NCBI GenBank assembly: GCA_024195265.1
Contig: JAJLRJ010000006.1
Span: forward strand, 33,292,434 to 33,356,433
Reading direction: 5' to 3'
Length of the DNA stretch: 64,000 nucleotides
Source of the DNA: Dendrophyllia cribrosa
Lineage: Eukaryota > Cnidaria > Anthozoa > Scleractinia > Dendrophylliidae
The notes below the pieces were generated by a model. The model was given only the letters and a program-made list of their open reading frames with translations. It did no database searches and was not told the DNA's origin. The stretch's first letter is position 1. The number at the start of each line of letters is the position of its first letter. The translations under genes and the position numbers were made by a program. Positions 10,301-22,300 of this stretch are shown in pieces.

Positions 10301-13300
10301 TAGATTTGCAAAAGGACAAGGGATAATGACCAAATGAGTTATTATCACTTAAGTAGCCTGTTCCATGCGTTCAGATACTGGGGAAAACGAGAATTGTTGG
10401 GGAAGGCGCGAAGAAAAGCGAGCGAAAAAAATGCGGGGATAATGAGGAGAGAAGCGAGGGAACGTCACCTCCCCGCATTTTTTTCGTTCGCTTTTCTTCG
10501 CACCTTCCCCAACTATTCGCGCTTTCCCCACTATCTGAACGCCTGGAACAGGCTATCACTTAAGAAACTTTAAAGTCATTAAAGACCATTTAGATCACTA
10601 ATACATTTACGAAGGGTGGTTCCTGAAAAATATATTACATAGTGGTGTCACATGTTACTCCATTAAAAAAAAACACAATTTTTATTAAAACCAGGACTTC
10701 CAGTTTAGTTCCGACTTATGTTCCACCTCTACTACCCTTACACTACAATGGTATAGTTATTTGCTACTTGTTCAGTTAAAACAATCAAGCTATTGATCTG
10801 CAATATTGTACATGTATGATGTGGAATGGAGATAAAAGTCGTCTGCAATGGTGAACAAAAGTCTTGGGACAAATCCTAACTTTCATTATCTTTATACCTA
10901 CACACACAAAAAAGACCTTACCTATCCCCCTCCCCCCAACACATCCACTAAAATTTTGAGCCTGCCCTTCCCTTTCATTGCCCATCCCCCTTTACAATAT
11001 TGGGGGGTGGGGTGGGGTGGGGACTGAATGGGGTGATCTTCTTTCAGGTCAGGAATAATCACCATACATGTAATAGTCCTAGATTTCAAGGTTTGTGCCA
11101 AGGAGTTTTGTGCAGCATTTTCGTTATCTGCAGTAGATATATCTGATTTCCCAATGTACTGACGTTTGCACATTTCCTTATTTTACGCATACTTACAAGT
11201 TATAATCATTTAATTCTTCAAAATTGTAAGCTCTAACTCTGTTGTGTGTGTCTGCAGCCAGGACTGTTTTGCCACCATTTAGACAATGGAGCCCTGTTAC
11301 TCTAACACCTTCCCAAGATTCCAACACATTTCCATCTAGATCCTATGAAAATAAGTAAAAAAAATACAGTAGCTGTCAGTGATGTCTTGCCTAGAGTTTA
11401 GGTATAAACTGGCTCAAATGGGCAATATCACATACCTCACAGTAGATGTTGCTAAGAAGTAAAGTAAAGTAACTGTTCTATGAAGAACAGAAGCATATAA
11501 ACTCCCATACAACTGAAGGTAATCCCTTTCTAATATTAAACTGATCAGACTTTCACAAAAGCTTGACTTATTTAATTTCTTGCTCTCTTGTTGTGCCAAT
11601 TTCAACTTGGTAGGGGTAGGGGTGGGGGTGGGGGTGGAGCAGTGGGGTGGTGTGCTCACATTCAGAGGGAAGCAGTAATCAAGGAGGAAATGGGGCAGGT
11701 AAGCAATATTATTAGCAATACAATGTATGTGTTTCAAAGTCATCACCTGGATTCACAAGAGATAGAGGACTGGAACAAGTGAAAAGCCAACTCTCCTCTT
11801 TTCATATTAAAACCCAAGAAGACAGCTTTAACACACTGGAGATTTGTTGCATCAATTTGATGTTGCCCGCAAGGATTTCAGGGATGGACACATGATGTTG
11901 CATGCAATGTTGCACCATGCATCCAGCCCTTTATACAATTTTGATATGAGTTTTCCACACAGAAATTATATCAAACCAGTAAACGATTACCTGACCAACA
12001 ACTTACACATTGATAAAATTGTCCCCTTTTGCCACCTGCGTAAAACTTCTTGCCGTCAGGGTTCCAAGCACAACATGTAAGGCTGTCATCTGTGGCTTGA
12101 CTCATTCTACATTTCAACTCTCCTGTCTTCGATCATATACAGAGAGGAAAAAAAAAACATTGAAAACTGAATTGCAGATTTTGATTTTCACTTGTGTATG
12201 GCATTTCATACAATTAAACACCTTGAAGTTTTTTTTTTGCAGTGTAACAAAAGGGTTCATAGCTTGATTTGGAGCAAAATTAATTTAACGACGTTTAAAG
12301 GAAGAACTTCCAAGGATTTTCAAAGGCTTGTTTGAACCTGGAAAAAAAATAACTAATGATTACTCAATAGAAATACCTCAGTGTTCCAGATCCACAATTC
12401 AGAGCAATCCTCAGGACCACAAGCAATGAGATATGTGTCGTCTGGGCTCCAAGCTAAATGACCCACTCCATATGAATGACCTTCCATTGTTCTAATATGT
12501 GTTGGTTCACCATCCTGTGCAAAGCAACAACACAGGTACATGTATTAGGGTCCACACAGATGTTTGGATGCAAATTCAATTTCTAATAGGCTTCTTTCAA
12601 TAATTTGTATTACTAGAAATAAGTGTCTCGCAGAACCTCGCGAAACTCAGGGGAGGGTGCACCGCGAGTTGAAACTCTCGATTTGCGTATGAGGCTTTTT
12701 GCCATTCCACTTCGTCTTCTTTGCAACCAAAAACGTTGGTAAAAGGTCCTTTCGATGGTTCGCGTACCGTTTACCATCCGCCATATTTGTTTACCATGCT
12801 CCTATATAGGCTTACATGAAGTAGTACCACATTGTTGCCAGGCAACTGCAGGACACCATCGCTCAAATTTGCGCGGCTTAGCTCCCGAGGCATGACAGAT
12901 TTATTAACCTTGCTTCGCGAGGAACAATAATATTTGAATAAAATTAATCGTTATTTAGAACTGCATGATTTCTTTTTGTTGTTTGTAAGACTAGTTCCAA
13001 TGGACTTTAAAGCATTGGACACAGGCCCTTTTTCATACAAGTGCTGGAAATAGTTTTTAACCCGTGAATACACACAAGCGTAATGAACAGGTTAAAGATA
13101 ACGGTGGCTAATTCACTCACACACTCACTCGCTCCTTCCATCAGCTGTAAACTTAGTGATGTAATGCTTTTTTACAAATGCGTTTCGTAACAAGAATAAC
13201 GTAAATCCAGCAATAACAATAACTAATTGGTTGTAAACGAATATAAACAATGAGCTTAAAGATGTTTCGCATTTGGAGTTTTTAATGCAACATAAAACCG

Positions 13301-16300
13301 ATCTAAAAGGATTTTTCAACTGAGACACACGTTTTAATGCGTATCTGCCTCAAAATAATAAAATTTAGTCTTAAATGAGTATGTTCCACGATAGTGTAGT
13401 AGATAAGGGCTTTTGACTTAGTGCCGGGAGTGACAGTCGGGAGGCCTGAGTGCAAGTCACGCTCAGGACCTTCTTTTTTTCTCCCTTTTTTGTGAAAACA
13501 TAAGCTTACCGCAATATTGCATTTATTTAGCATTTCTTATTCACGGGTTGGCTCTTAGGAGCCTTTGATTACTACATGTACTTAGAAGGACATATATGTC
13601 CTTTCAAACCTCCATTTTCTTTGGACATTTTACAAAATTACTTTATGGTTAGCTGCCATTTTGGATTTTCCCTGAGACACAACCATTAGCATACATGACG
13701 TGCCACGGTGGATATACAAAAATTCCACAATTAGACAATTTATGGTGGCCTACCATGACTAAATTTCTAAAGTTTAATTTCTTTGTCCAAACAAAAATAA
13801 ATAATGAATACATTTTCTAAACTTACTGTTCATGATACTGTATGATACATGTATAAGCTCGGCCATTAATGTTGTAAAAAATCAGGACAATAAGTTTCTG
13901 ATCGCTTTAAAAATGATCTATTTTCTAATTGTAAATTTTTATAAATCATATTAATTTTATATAAATTGTTCCAAATTTGGGTTATGGTTAATGTCATTAT
14001 TTTTATGGGTTGCTTACTGAAACATCCCAGATGAAGACCTTGCCGTCTCGTGATCCAGTAGCAAGTTTAGATCCATTGTGGGAAAACCTAAGAAACCAGA
14101 CCTACATGACAAACAAGAATCCATCAGTTTCAATGGCTTTGTACTGAGCATTGCAGCAAGCACAAGTTGGTAACTCTAAGCCAAGTGAAGTCTCATCAAT
14201 GTTTGAACTACGGCAGCCCTTACTGACAAAGATAATAAAAATTTATTTAGCTTTTTGTTGTGTTAATTATATGGATTAATATGAAAAAAATAAACATTAA
14301 TGACAGTTCTTTTCACACATGGCAAATATTTTTATTGCCATGCAATCTTGAAAGCATGTGCGAACACCAAACCTGCCAAAAACTCGAGATCAATCTTGTG
14401 TGAGTGAAAGGCTTTTATTAACCCTTTCATTCCTGACTTTTTCTACCCTTTTTTCCAGACTCATAAGTAAAACCTTAAAGGTCATGTACAGTACCGCTCA
14501 CGGGAAACTTACCACTGTCTCGCGAGACGCGTCTCGTTTCTTGCGAGACGCGTCTCGTTTCTTGCGAGACGCGTCTCGTTTCTCGCGAGTGCACTGCAAG
14601 TACCGTACAAACGCTTCACATTCTGCTGATATAAAATGTATTCTAAACTATCGAACGTTGATTTACACGTTTGGCGAGATGAGAGCGTATGACGCACGAT
14701 TAAACAAACCGAACGATCGAACTCTATTTCATGAGGAAATAGATGACTGTGAAAGTTTAGTATTTCTGAAGCGCTTTTTAATGTTTTATTCGCTTTGGCC
14801 AAATGTTTGTAACGTTGAGTGCGATTATCGCAAGACAGTCGTATTCGGTATTTCAGGTTTGATTTTGAATCAGCGATAGCGTGCTCATGTTGACAATTGT
14901 TCTATGGTTTTATGAACTCGCTAGTTTGCAACCGGCTCAATGATTCACCGTTTTAAACAAAACTTTTTCGTTTTCAGGGGTATTGTAAATGAAAACTTAG
15001 CATTCATGAAACTTAGGATTCGATCGATGAACATGATGAAGGCTTGTTTTGCGTATCGTATCGATCGAAGAGCGTATGACGCACGACTTTCAACCAAGAA
15101 CGGTCCGATTTGTGACAATTTCTCATCCGTGCTCTAAAACGGACAGACAAATCGTCACTTATATAAAATCGTCCATTACAAAAATACAGTCTCAAACGAA
15201 TAGTTCTTCTAGAATAAACAATAAAACAACTTTCGCACGACATCGAGAAATGTGCATTCACGGTAGATTTTGATCACGTGCTAGGCAACGAGATCTGCTA
15301 ACAGATCGAATTTCATTTGAACGCCAAAGAATTATTTTGAACGGCTTGTGCAGTGAACGGCTGAAACAGAACAAAAATTTCGAATGGCTGGCTGTGAACG
15401 GCTATGGAAAAATTTCGAATGGAGTGAGCTTTCAGTCAGAAAGCGAACAAAACCAAAATAGGTCACTTTATGTAAACAAAACGGCCCCAAGTGCCAGTGC
15501 ATTAGTCACGCAAAATTCATGTGTAAAATTCTTTCTGAACTTCATGTTTACCAATTGTGAAGATAAATTTTGAATGAAACTAAAATATAATAATCGATGT
15601 CAGACAGCGGGGAAAGGTATGTAGCAGAAAAGACAAGAAACAAATTTAGCCCTTTTAAGTTTGTTGTTGTTGTCAGGAAAAAGTGCACCACTGCACCGAA
15701 TTTGCATATGTCAAAAGGGTAATTTGAAACCTGAATACAGACTGTGCGCTTCCATGAATTCATACGTGTGTGTGGGTAAATAACGTTCCGCAACGCAAAT
15801 TCTGAGGCGAATTACAATAAAATTAATCCTTGCAATCCTTGCAAGTCGATCGCACTTTTCGTTGCTATACTTTCGTTCTAATCGATTTAGCAAAGAAATA
15901 TGGATTCAAAAAAATTTCCCCGGCTTATCACGAGTCTATAAATATCTTGAGTCGATCGCACTTTTCGATACCGGCGGTCTCATCAATTTGCCAATGTACA
16001 CTGGCTTCTCGCGAGTAATATATTCCACACCCCACGGTTCAGTGATTCTCGTTTCTCTCGAGACGCGTCTCGTTTCTCTCGAGACGAGTCTCGTCTCTCG
16101 CGAGACGAGAGGTGGTAAGTTTCCCATGAGCGGTACTGTATGATAACCATTTGAAAGGTCTTGATGAGTGCAGTTCTTATTTCATATCAGAATTGGGGAA
16201 GGAAATTATGGCTTTGACATAAACAGGCTGAAAATGTCAAAGTCAAAAAGTTCAGATTGAAATGCCTCAATTTTCAGACATACTAGGTATACCCCCAAAC

Positions 16301-19300
16301 TATAAATTATTTTGCAGCTCTCAGTTAATAGAGTAACATGAGCTATGTCGCACACTGCAAAATGTGTAAAATAAAAAAATTGTCAAACGTTCCAGGGGTG
16401 GTCAACCATATAATAGATAATAGGGGGGTACTGTACAATTTTATTCTGAAAATGAACTGATCTTTCCGAGACCATTTTTGTGACAAAATGTCATTGAAAT
16501 AGACCAAATATTACCATTATGAACTTTTTACATCGATTGAGGTAAACAGGTGGAGTGAAAGGGTTAATGCACTTTACATGTATTTAAATTCTTATAGACA
16601 ATATTTGTATTCTCGGTATTGAACTGGAACTAGCTTGCAGTCGAGGCTTATGTGGGGGAATATCATTAAAAATATTTGCATGTGAGAAGATTCCCCCGCA
16701 TAAGCCTTGACTGCAAGCTAGTTCCAGTTCAATACCGAGAATACAAATATTGTCTATTCTAATTGTGTGATCTGCAAAAGACATAACCCATCAGCAGATG
16801 TGTAAACGGCATGTGTTAGTGTACACTCTATAGTGTGCACTAAAGTACACCATAGAGCTTAGAAAACCTTTTCGAATAGGAGATCAGCAAATGCATTACA
16901 GAATTTGCAATAATTTATTATTTTCATGATCCCTCTATGTTCCATTGGCATTCAACAAATGCATTCACTTAATTTTCTGCCTGGTACTGTATAATATCAA
17001 ATCAAAAATATGTTTTACCTCATCACAGTGTTCTGTTAATGTGTATTTTGTTTCACATGGAAAATCATTCCTACAGTAGACAAGCAGAAACAACATGATA
17101 AGAGCCAATGCTGAAACAGTCTCAGTAAACACTCTTCTCTCCATGTATTTTCTATGTAATACCCTGTACATACCGCTACCACCATGCCATAAAAAGTTTG
17201 TCTGTATCTGATCATTTATGTGATCATCATTGGAGCAGGAATGAGAACCAACAACATATAATCAGCGTTATCCCTAAATTTTAGCTCAGCAGGTAAGGGA
17301 GCGTTCCTAACTGGTCAAACTAAAAGTAGTGTGCGTCTGAGGCTCACTTTCCTAGGGGGGTAGAGCTAGGTTCTCTGAAACCCCATTTCCTTCATTTAGA
17401 GACCTATTTTAGGCAAATTCACGTATGCACACCTTCAACCTTCAAAGGGAAAACAACTACATTACAACAATTTTATAATTCATTCCTTACACAACAATAA
17501 TTTTTTATTATAGAATAAACACTTTGTTGAATTTCAAAAACCTCCAAGTGATTGCAGGCTGTAAAAAATGTTGCTTCAAGTGGTAAATTTTACCTGTCAG
17601 TACCGCCTGATAAGGAGAGCACTGATATAACTAATACTCTTGAAAACCTACACATATGATGTACATGTAAACTCCAGGATTCAAATGCGAGCCTTGTACA
17701 TTAGTGGGAGGAGAGAGCTCTCAACGCTGCACCATCGTTGCATGGCAACATTGAAATGCTTACTTTGGTAATAAAATAAATTTTGACCGTAAACCATAAT
17801 GTTCTCTTCTTGTGGGAAACAAAAAATTTCAATGACTGTGCATAAAAGATCACAAAATTAGAACTTTATTGACGTTGTTCAACAGTCTTTCTTGCAACAT
17901 AATAATATTATTGTTACTAACTATAATTTAACACTGTCTTGATCCATACCTTGAACAAAGATGATCACTTAGTAGGGAAAACGAATGCATCCCAACTTCA
18001 AGTTTTGTATTATGATATGGACATTTTTCTTTTTGCAGCTCAACTGCTTGGTTTAATAATGTTCTTAGTCGATGTGGAGGTAGCATCACAGATGCAGGTA
18101 AAAATGCTGAAAGAAAAAGGAATAACAAAGACCTGTTACTAAACTTGCAAATCACAGTCACATGCATATGTATGCCTACATGTATGTGAATTCAAGCAAT
18201 TAATATGGGGTGTGCAGGCAATGGAGCGACCTTTCAACACTGAGGTGTAAAACACATTATGATTGTATTTTGAGCTGCAGCCACAAGTAATTTGTGGGTT
18301 GTGCAGCGCATAGGCAAGACAATTTTTGCATTGGGGACTTGATGTTTTTTAATAAATATTATTGTGGGATTGCATGATGTCATCCAACAGAGTTCTAATA
18401 GATATCAGGTTTATTTAAAAAAAAGAAAGCAAGCAACTTTTCAGCTAAAAGGCCGAAAATGAGAGACCAAAGAATTTTGAAAATGGATTGAATTCACTTG
18501 TCATAATACCCTACAGCTCACAAACATCTGAATGGTACCCAGTCGCCACTATAGTTTTTTATCAGTACAAGATGCGAGGGTTGACGGGAAGGAGGAAAAG
18601 GAAAGGGAGAGATGACTAACTTTTAATCATCACAGGGCTCGACGATGTGACTGGATTTGATCCGCTGGCGACTTACTTCTCACTCTTGGTCGCCAGTTTG
18701 GCCACTAAGATATTTTCATTTTTACCACAATTGCCGCTAAACTCGCAATCTGATTGGTCGACGTGAGTGGTAAATGGGAGTCCAGACAACGGTGCTGACG
18801 CTAACATCACGCGCGCTTGAAAAAAACAACAATCAGATTGCGAAAAAAATTATAGACAACGCTTGCTCTTTCTTTGCTGTCACGTTTTGTAACAAGACTT
18901 CAATTTTTCCTTGTATTTTTTTCTAAATATTGTTGTATTTAAAAACAAATTTACACCAGTTTTCCGCGGTTGCTGACTCACTCGGCTGCACCTCGTAAGT
19001 CCACAACATTTTGACCATGTGATGACGTAAATCGTGGTAAATAAGAGTCCACACCACGGAAAACCGGTGTAAATTTGTTAAATATAATTTTTTTTAACTT
19101 TCTTAAGTCTAAGAGAAGAATATACATTGTACTTTCTCATTTTCACGTATAAAGCGATCAAAAGTATTCTTCTGATTGTAAGTTGAAACCTGATCGATAC
19201 AGACTCTCTTTTGGCTCGTCACGCAATCTTTCCTTTTCTAAATTAGATTTTTGCAAAACAAAATACACATTTTACTGTTTGAAAGTGTATATAATAGGTT

Positions 19301-22300
19301 TTTGGATTCAAGAATAATCGCATATTATAATTTATTAAATTTGTAGCTTTCCAAAAGATGAACAAGATTGGAAATTTGATTCAATTTATAGTGAGGCGAT
19401 ACTCCGATATTAAATGACTGTGTGTGCCGTGTTTTCTCGACAATATAATTACAGCCTTGCAATTTTTGCAGTCTAAATTTTCATTTTAACAACTGTTGTT
19501 CCTAAAGAATACGCGAAACAAATAAAATAGTTGTCGCTAATGGCCGTTTTTATGCTAGAGACGTTAATATCGTCTGAGCCAGACGGATTTAACGTCTGAT
19601 GACTTTAACGAAAAAGAAGGCAGAGTTGTTCTTATAACCGGCAAACGTGAAGTATCATGCGAATTGCGCCAGTTTTCCCCTATCACTATCAGTGTTCAAA
19701 GCAGGGCCTATTTAGTTCAGCTTGACTGTGTGGAAAAGTACTATAGTTATGTTCTGCTTGTATTGTATAAAAATATACGGCCCGAAGGGCTGCCAAAAAT
19801 TTTTGGCAACTAGAATACTTGTGCTGGCCACCAAGTCTGAAAACTTAGTGGCCAGCTGGCCCCAAGGTTTTTTCCTGAAAGTCGAGCCCTGCATCATCAT
19901 CATCAATCTGCATTTACAGTGTACAGGTGTATACATGAAATCATATCATATTTACATGGTCTTTCTAGGAGACGTGTAACTATAGTTCAACTACTTAACT
20001 AAGAAAGATAAAGTACAATAAAAACTTATACAGTGTACAATCAAGTTTTCTTCAATTTATAATGTGTTAAAAAAATAATCTTTCCTATTCAATGAAGTTT
20101 TAAAATCGTTCAAATCAGCTTTTGACCAATCACAACCCAGGGGTTCAACACATGTATAATACCACCTGCACAAAAACTACTGCAGTACTGTACATGTAGA
20201 TTTGTGAGTGTCTTTGAGTGAAATACAATGTACACTTTAACCTTTCCTTATTCAACAAGACCAATAAAACCATAAATAATTGCAGAAATATGTATGCCTA
20301 ATCTAAACAGCCTTTGCAAAATTAATAACAGTACTGCTGTTCACTCACATTGAAGTCTATCCATTAATTTTTGTCTTGAAAGAGATCCTTTACCATTCCA
20401 TTCAGCTCTTCTGTGAAGATCGTCTTCATTTGTGCACATAATAAACCTGGTTCGAGAAGGATTCAATTGATGAATCATAAAACCATCAAATCTTACAGAG
20501 CTTGATATGAAATGAAATACATTACTTATTTTTAGCAACAAACTTTACATACAGCATGTAAATGCATCTACGCTCAAAAGACAAAACCCAATTGTCAGTG
20601 TTTTTTTCAAAAACATGGCCACAGAATGCAGTGTACCATATCTCTTTGAATACACACTCAGGCACTTACTCAATATTTTGGGTAAAAAGGGTGTACTTAT
20701 TTAAGGGAGGGTGCTTAATATTTTTTCTTTAAACCAACTGGAACTTTAGATTTGTTAAATGTTAGTGAAAAAAAAAAACAATAAAATTTATTGAACATGT
20801 ATAGTACTCTTTTTATATTATTTAATAATATAAAAAGATTTCTTATTCATGAAGAGTACTATACATGTTCACAGGCAACACAAACACGACACAAACAGGA
20901 TTGCCTTGTGATCTCTGAACTTTTTCTAAAATTAATGTTTTGAACCCTTTAAGTTCAATCTTGCAATAATATTGACCTGTTTGGGAAAGTGGCCCATAGG
21001 GACCGTACTTATTTGAAGGAGGGTACTTATTATAGAGTGGGTGATTATTCAAAGAAAATATAATATTTTATAAGAAGTGACTCCATGACCAAGAGAACCA
21101 TCCATAATACAGGGCTTCTGATAGAGTGCGATACAAAATGGAAATTATGCGATAAGAAAGGACTATTATGCGGAAAATTATGCGATTTTTTTCTGGAGCT
21201 TTTTATGTATGTTTTACAAGGTTTCAGAGGAAGAAAACCACTTATATGCTGTTCAAACGACAATAAGAACATTAAGGAACATTAATTTAGCATTTTGCAA
21301 TTCGAAACAGTCCAGTCTAGATGCTTGTCCACCACACTTCCGTAGATCGTCTATCACAACGCTGCAGGATGAACAGAATAGAAGACCATCATCCATGTGA
21401 AAGGTACCTTCTGGGTATTTTCTTTCCCTCTCTTTTGCAGTTATATTTACTGGAAGTTGTGAGCTTTTCTTTTCTGTAAAAGACACAACCGGCATTTTAA
21501 CAACAAACGTATCCATGAAGACGTAGTTTCGCATTCGAGAAAGACAGCTACATGATTTTGCCATCTTGAAGCGCTTTTCCCTTTTTGTTTTCCGTCGATA
21601 CTTACAATACGATATCATATGTCATCTGTCATGAATACATATCAGCAATTCTGATTTGTCAACTCGCAGAAAACGATTGTTTTTGCCGTACCAATAGGCA
21701 ATGGCTTAGAATTAAATTTAGTACCAGGTCTCGACCGCGCAAACACGCAAATAACGCCTTGGAGATCGATCTTTAACAAGTTCGAGGGTTGAAAGGTTTC
21801 TTAAGTTTTTGAAAGGTAAAATCACCTTGAAATAATGTGTATTTTTCAGATTTTTAATATCTAAAGCAATAATTTATAGTCTGTTTTGTTCAAATTGTGC
21901 GATTTTTCATGAATTATGCAATTTTTTTTCGGAATTATGCCATCGGATACGATTTGAGGCTGATTACGCGAAATCGCACCATTGCATAATATCAGAAGCC
22001 CTGATAATAGAGAGATGTCCATATAAGGTGTCCATAAGTGGATGTTTGACTGTACAGTAAGTGCAGTAAGCATTTGAATACCATTTTGTTTTATTATTTC
22101 AAGATGAGTAAAATATGTTTAGTAAATGCAGTTTGTATAAACACCAAAAACAATCTTAAATCCCTGTCACTCACAGAATCTAATCTGGTTCTAATTTGTT
22201 AATATAAGTACAAATTTCCTAAAGTGTGACCTCCAAAATAAATTCTGCTCTTGAAGTAGATATATGTGGTAGTTATTTTCATGTGACAGTACTGTTTCTC

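Noticed and set aside
14358..14879. 173-codon open frame with repeated RDASRF units
   Set aside because: The repeats are the GCGAGACGCGTCTC palindrome array at the end of a transposon, and both strands are open across it.
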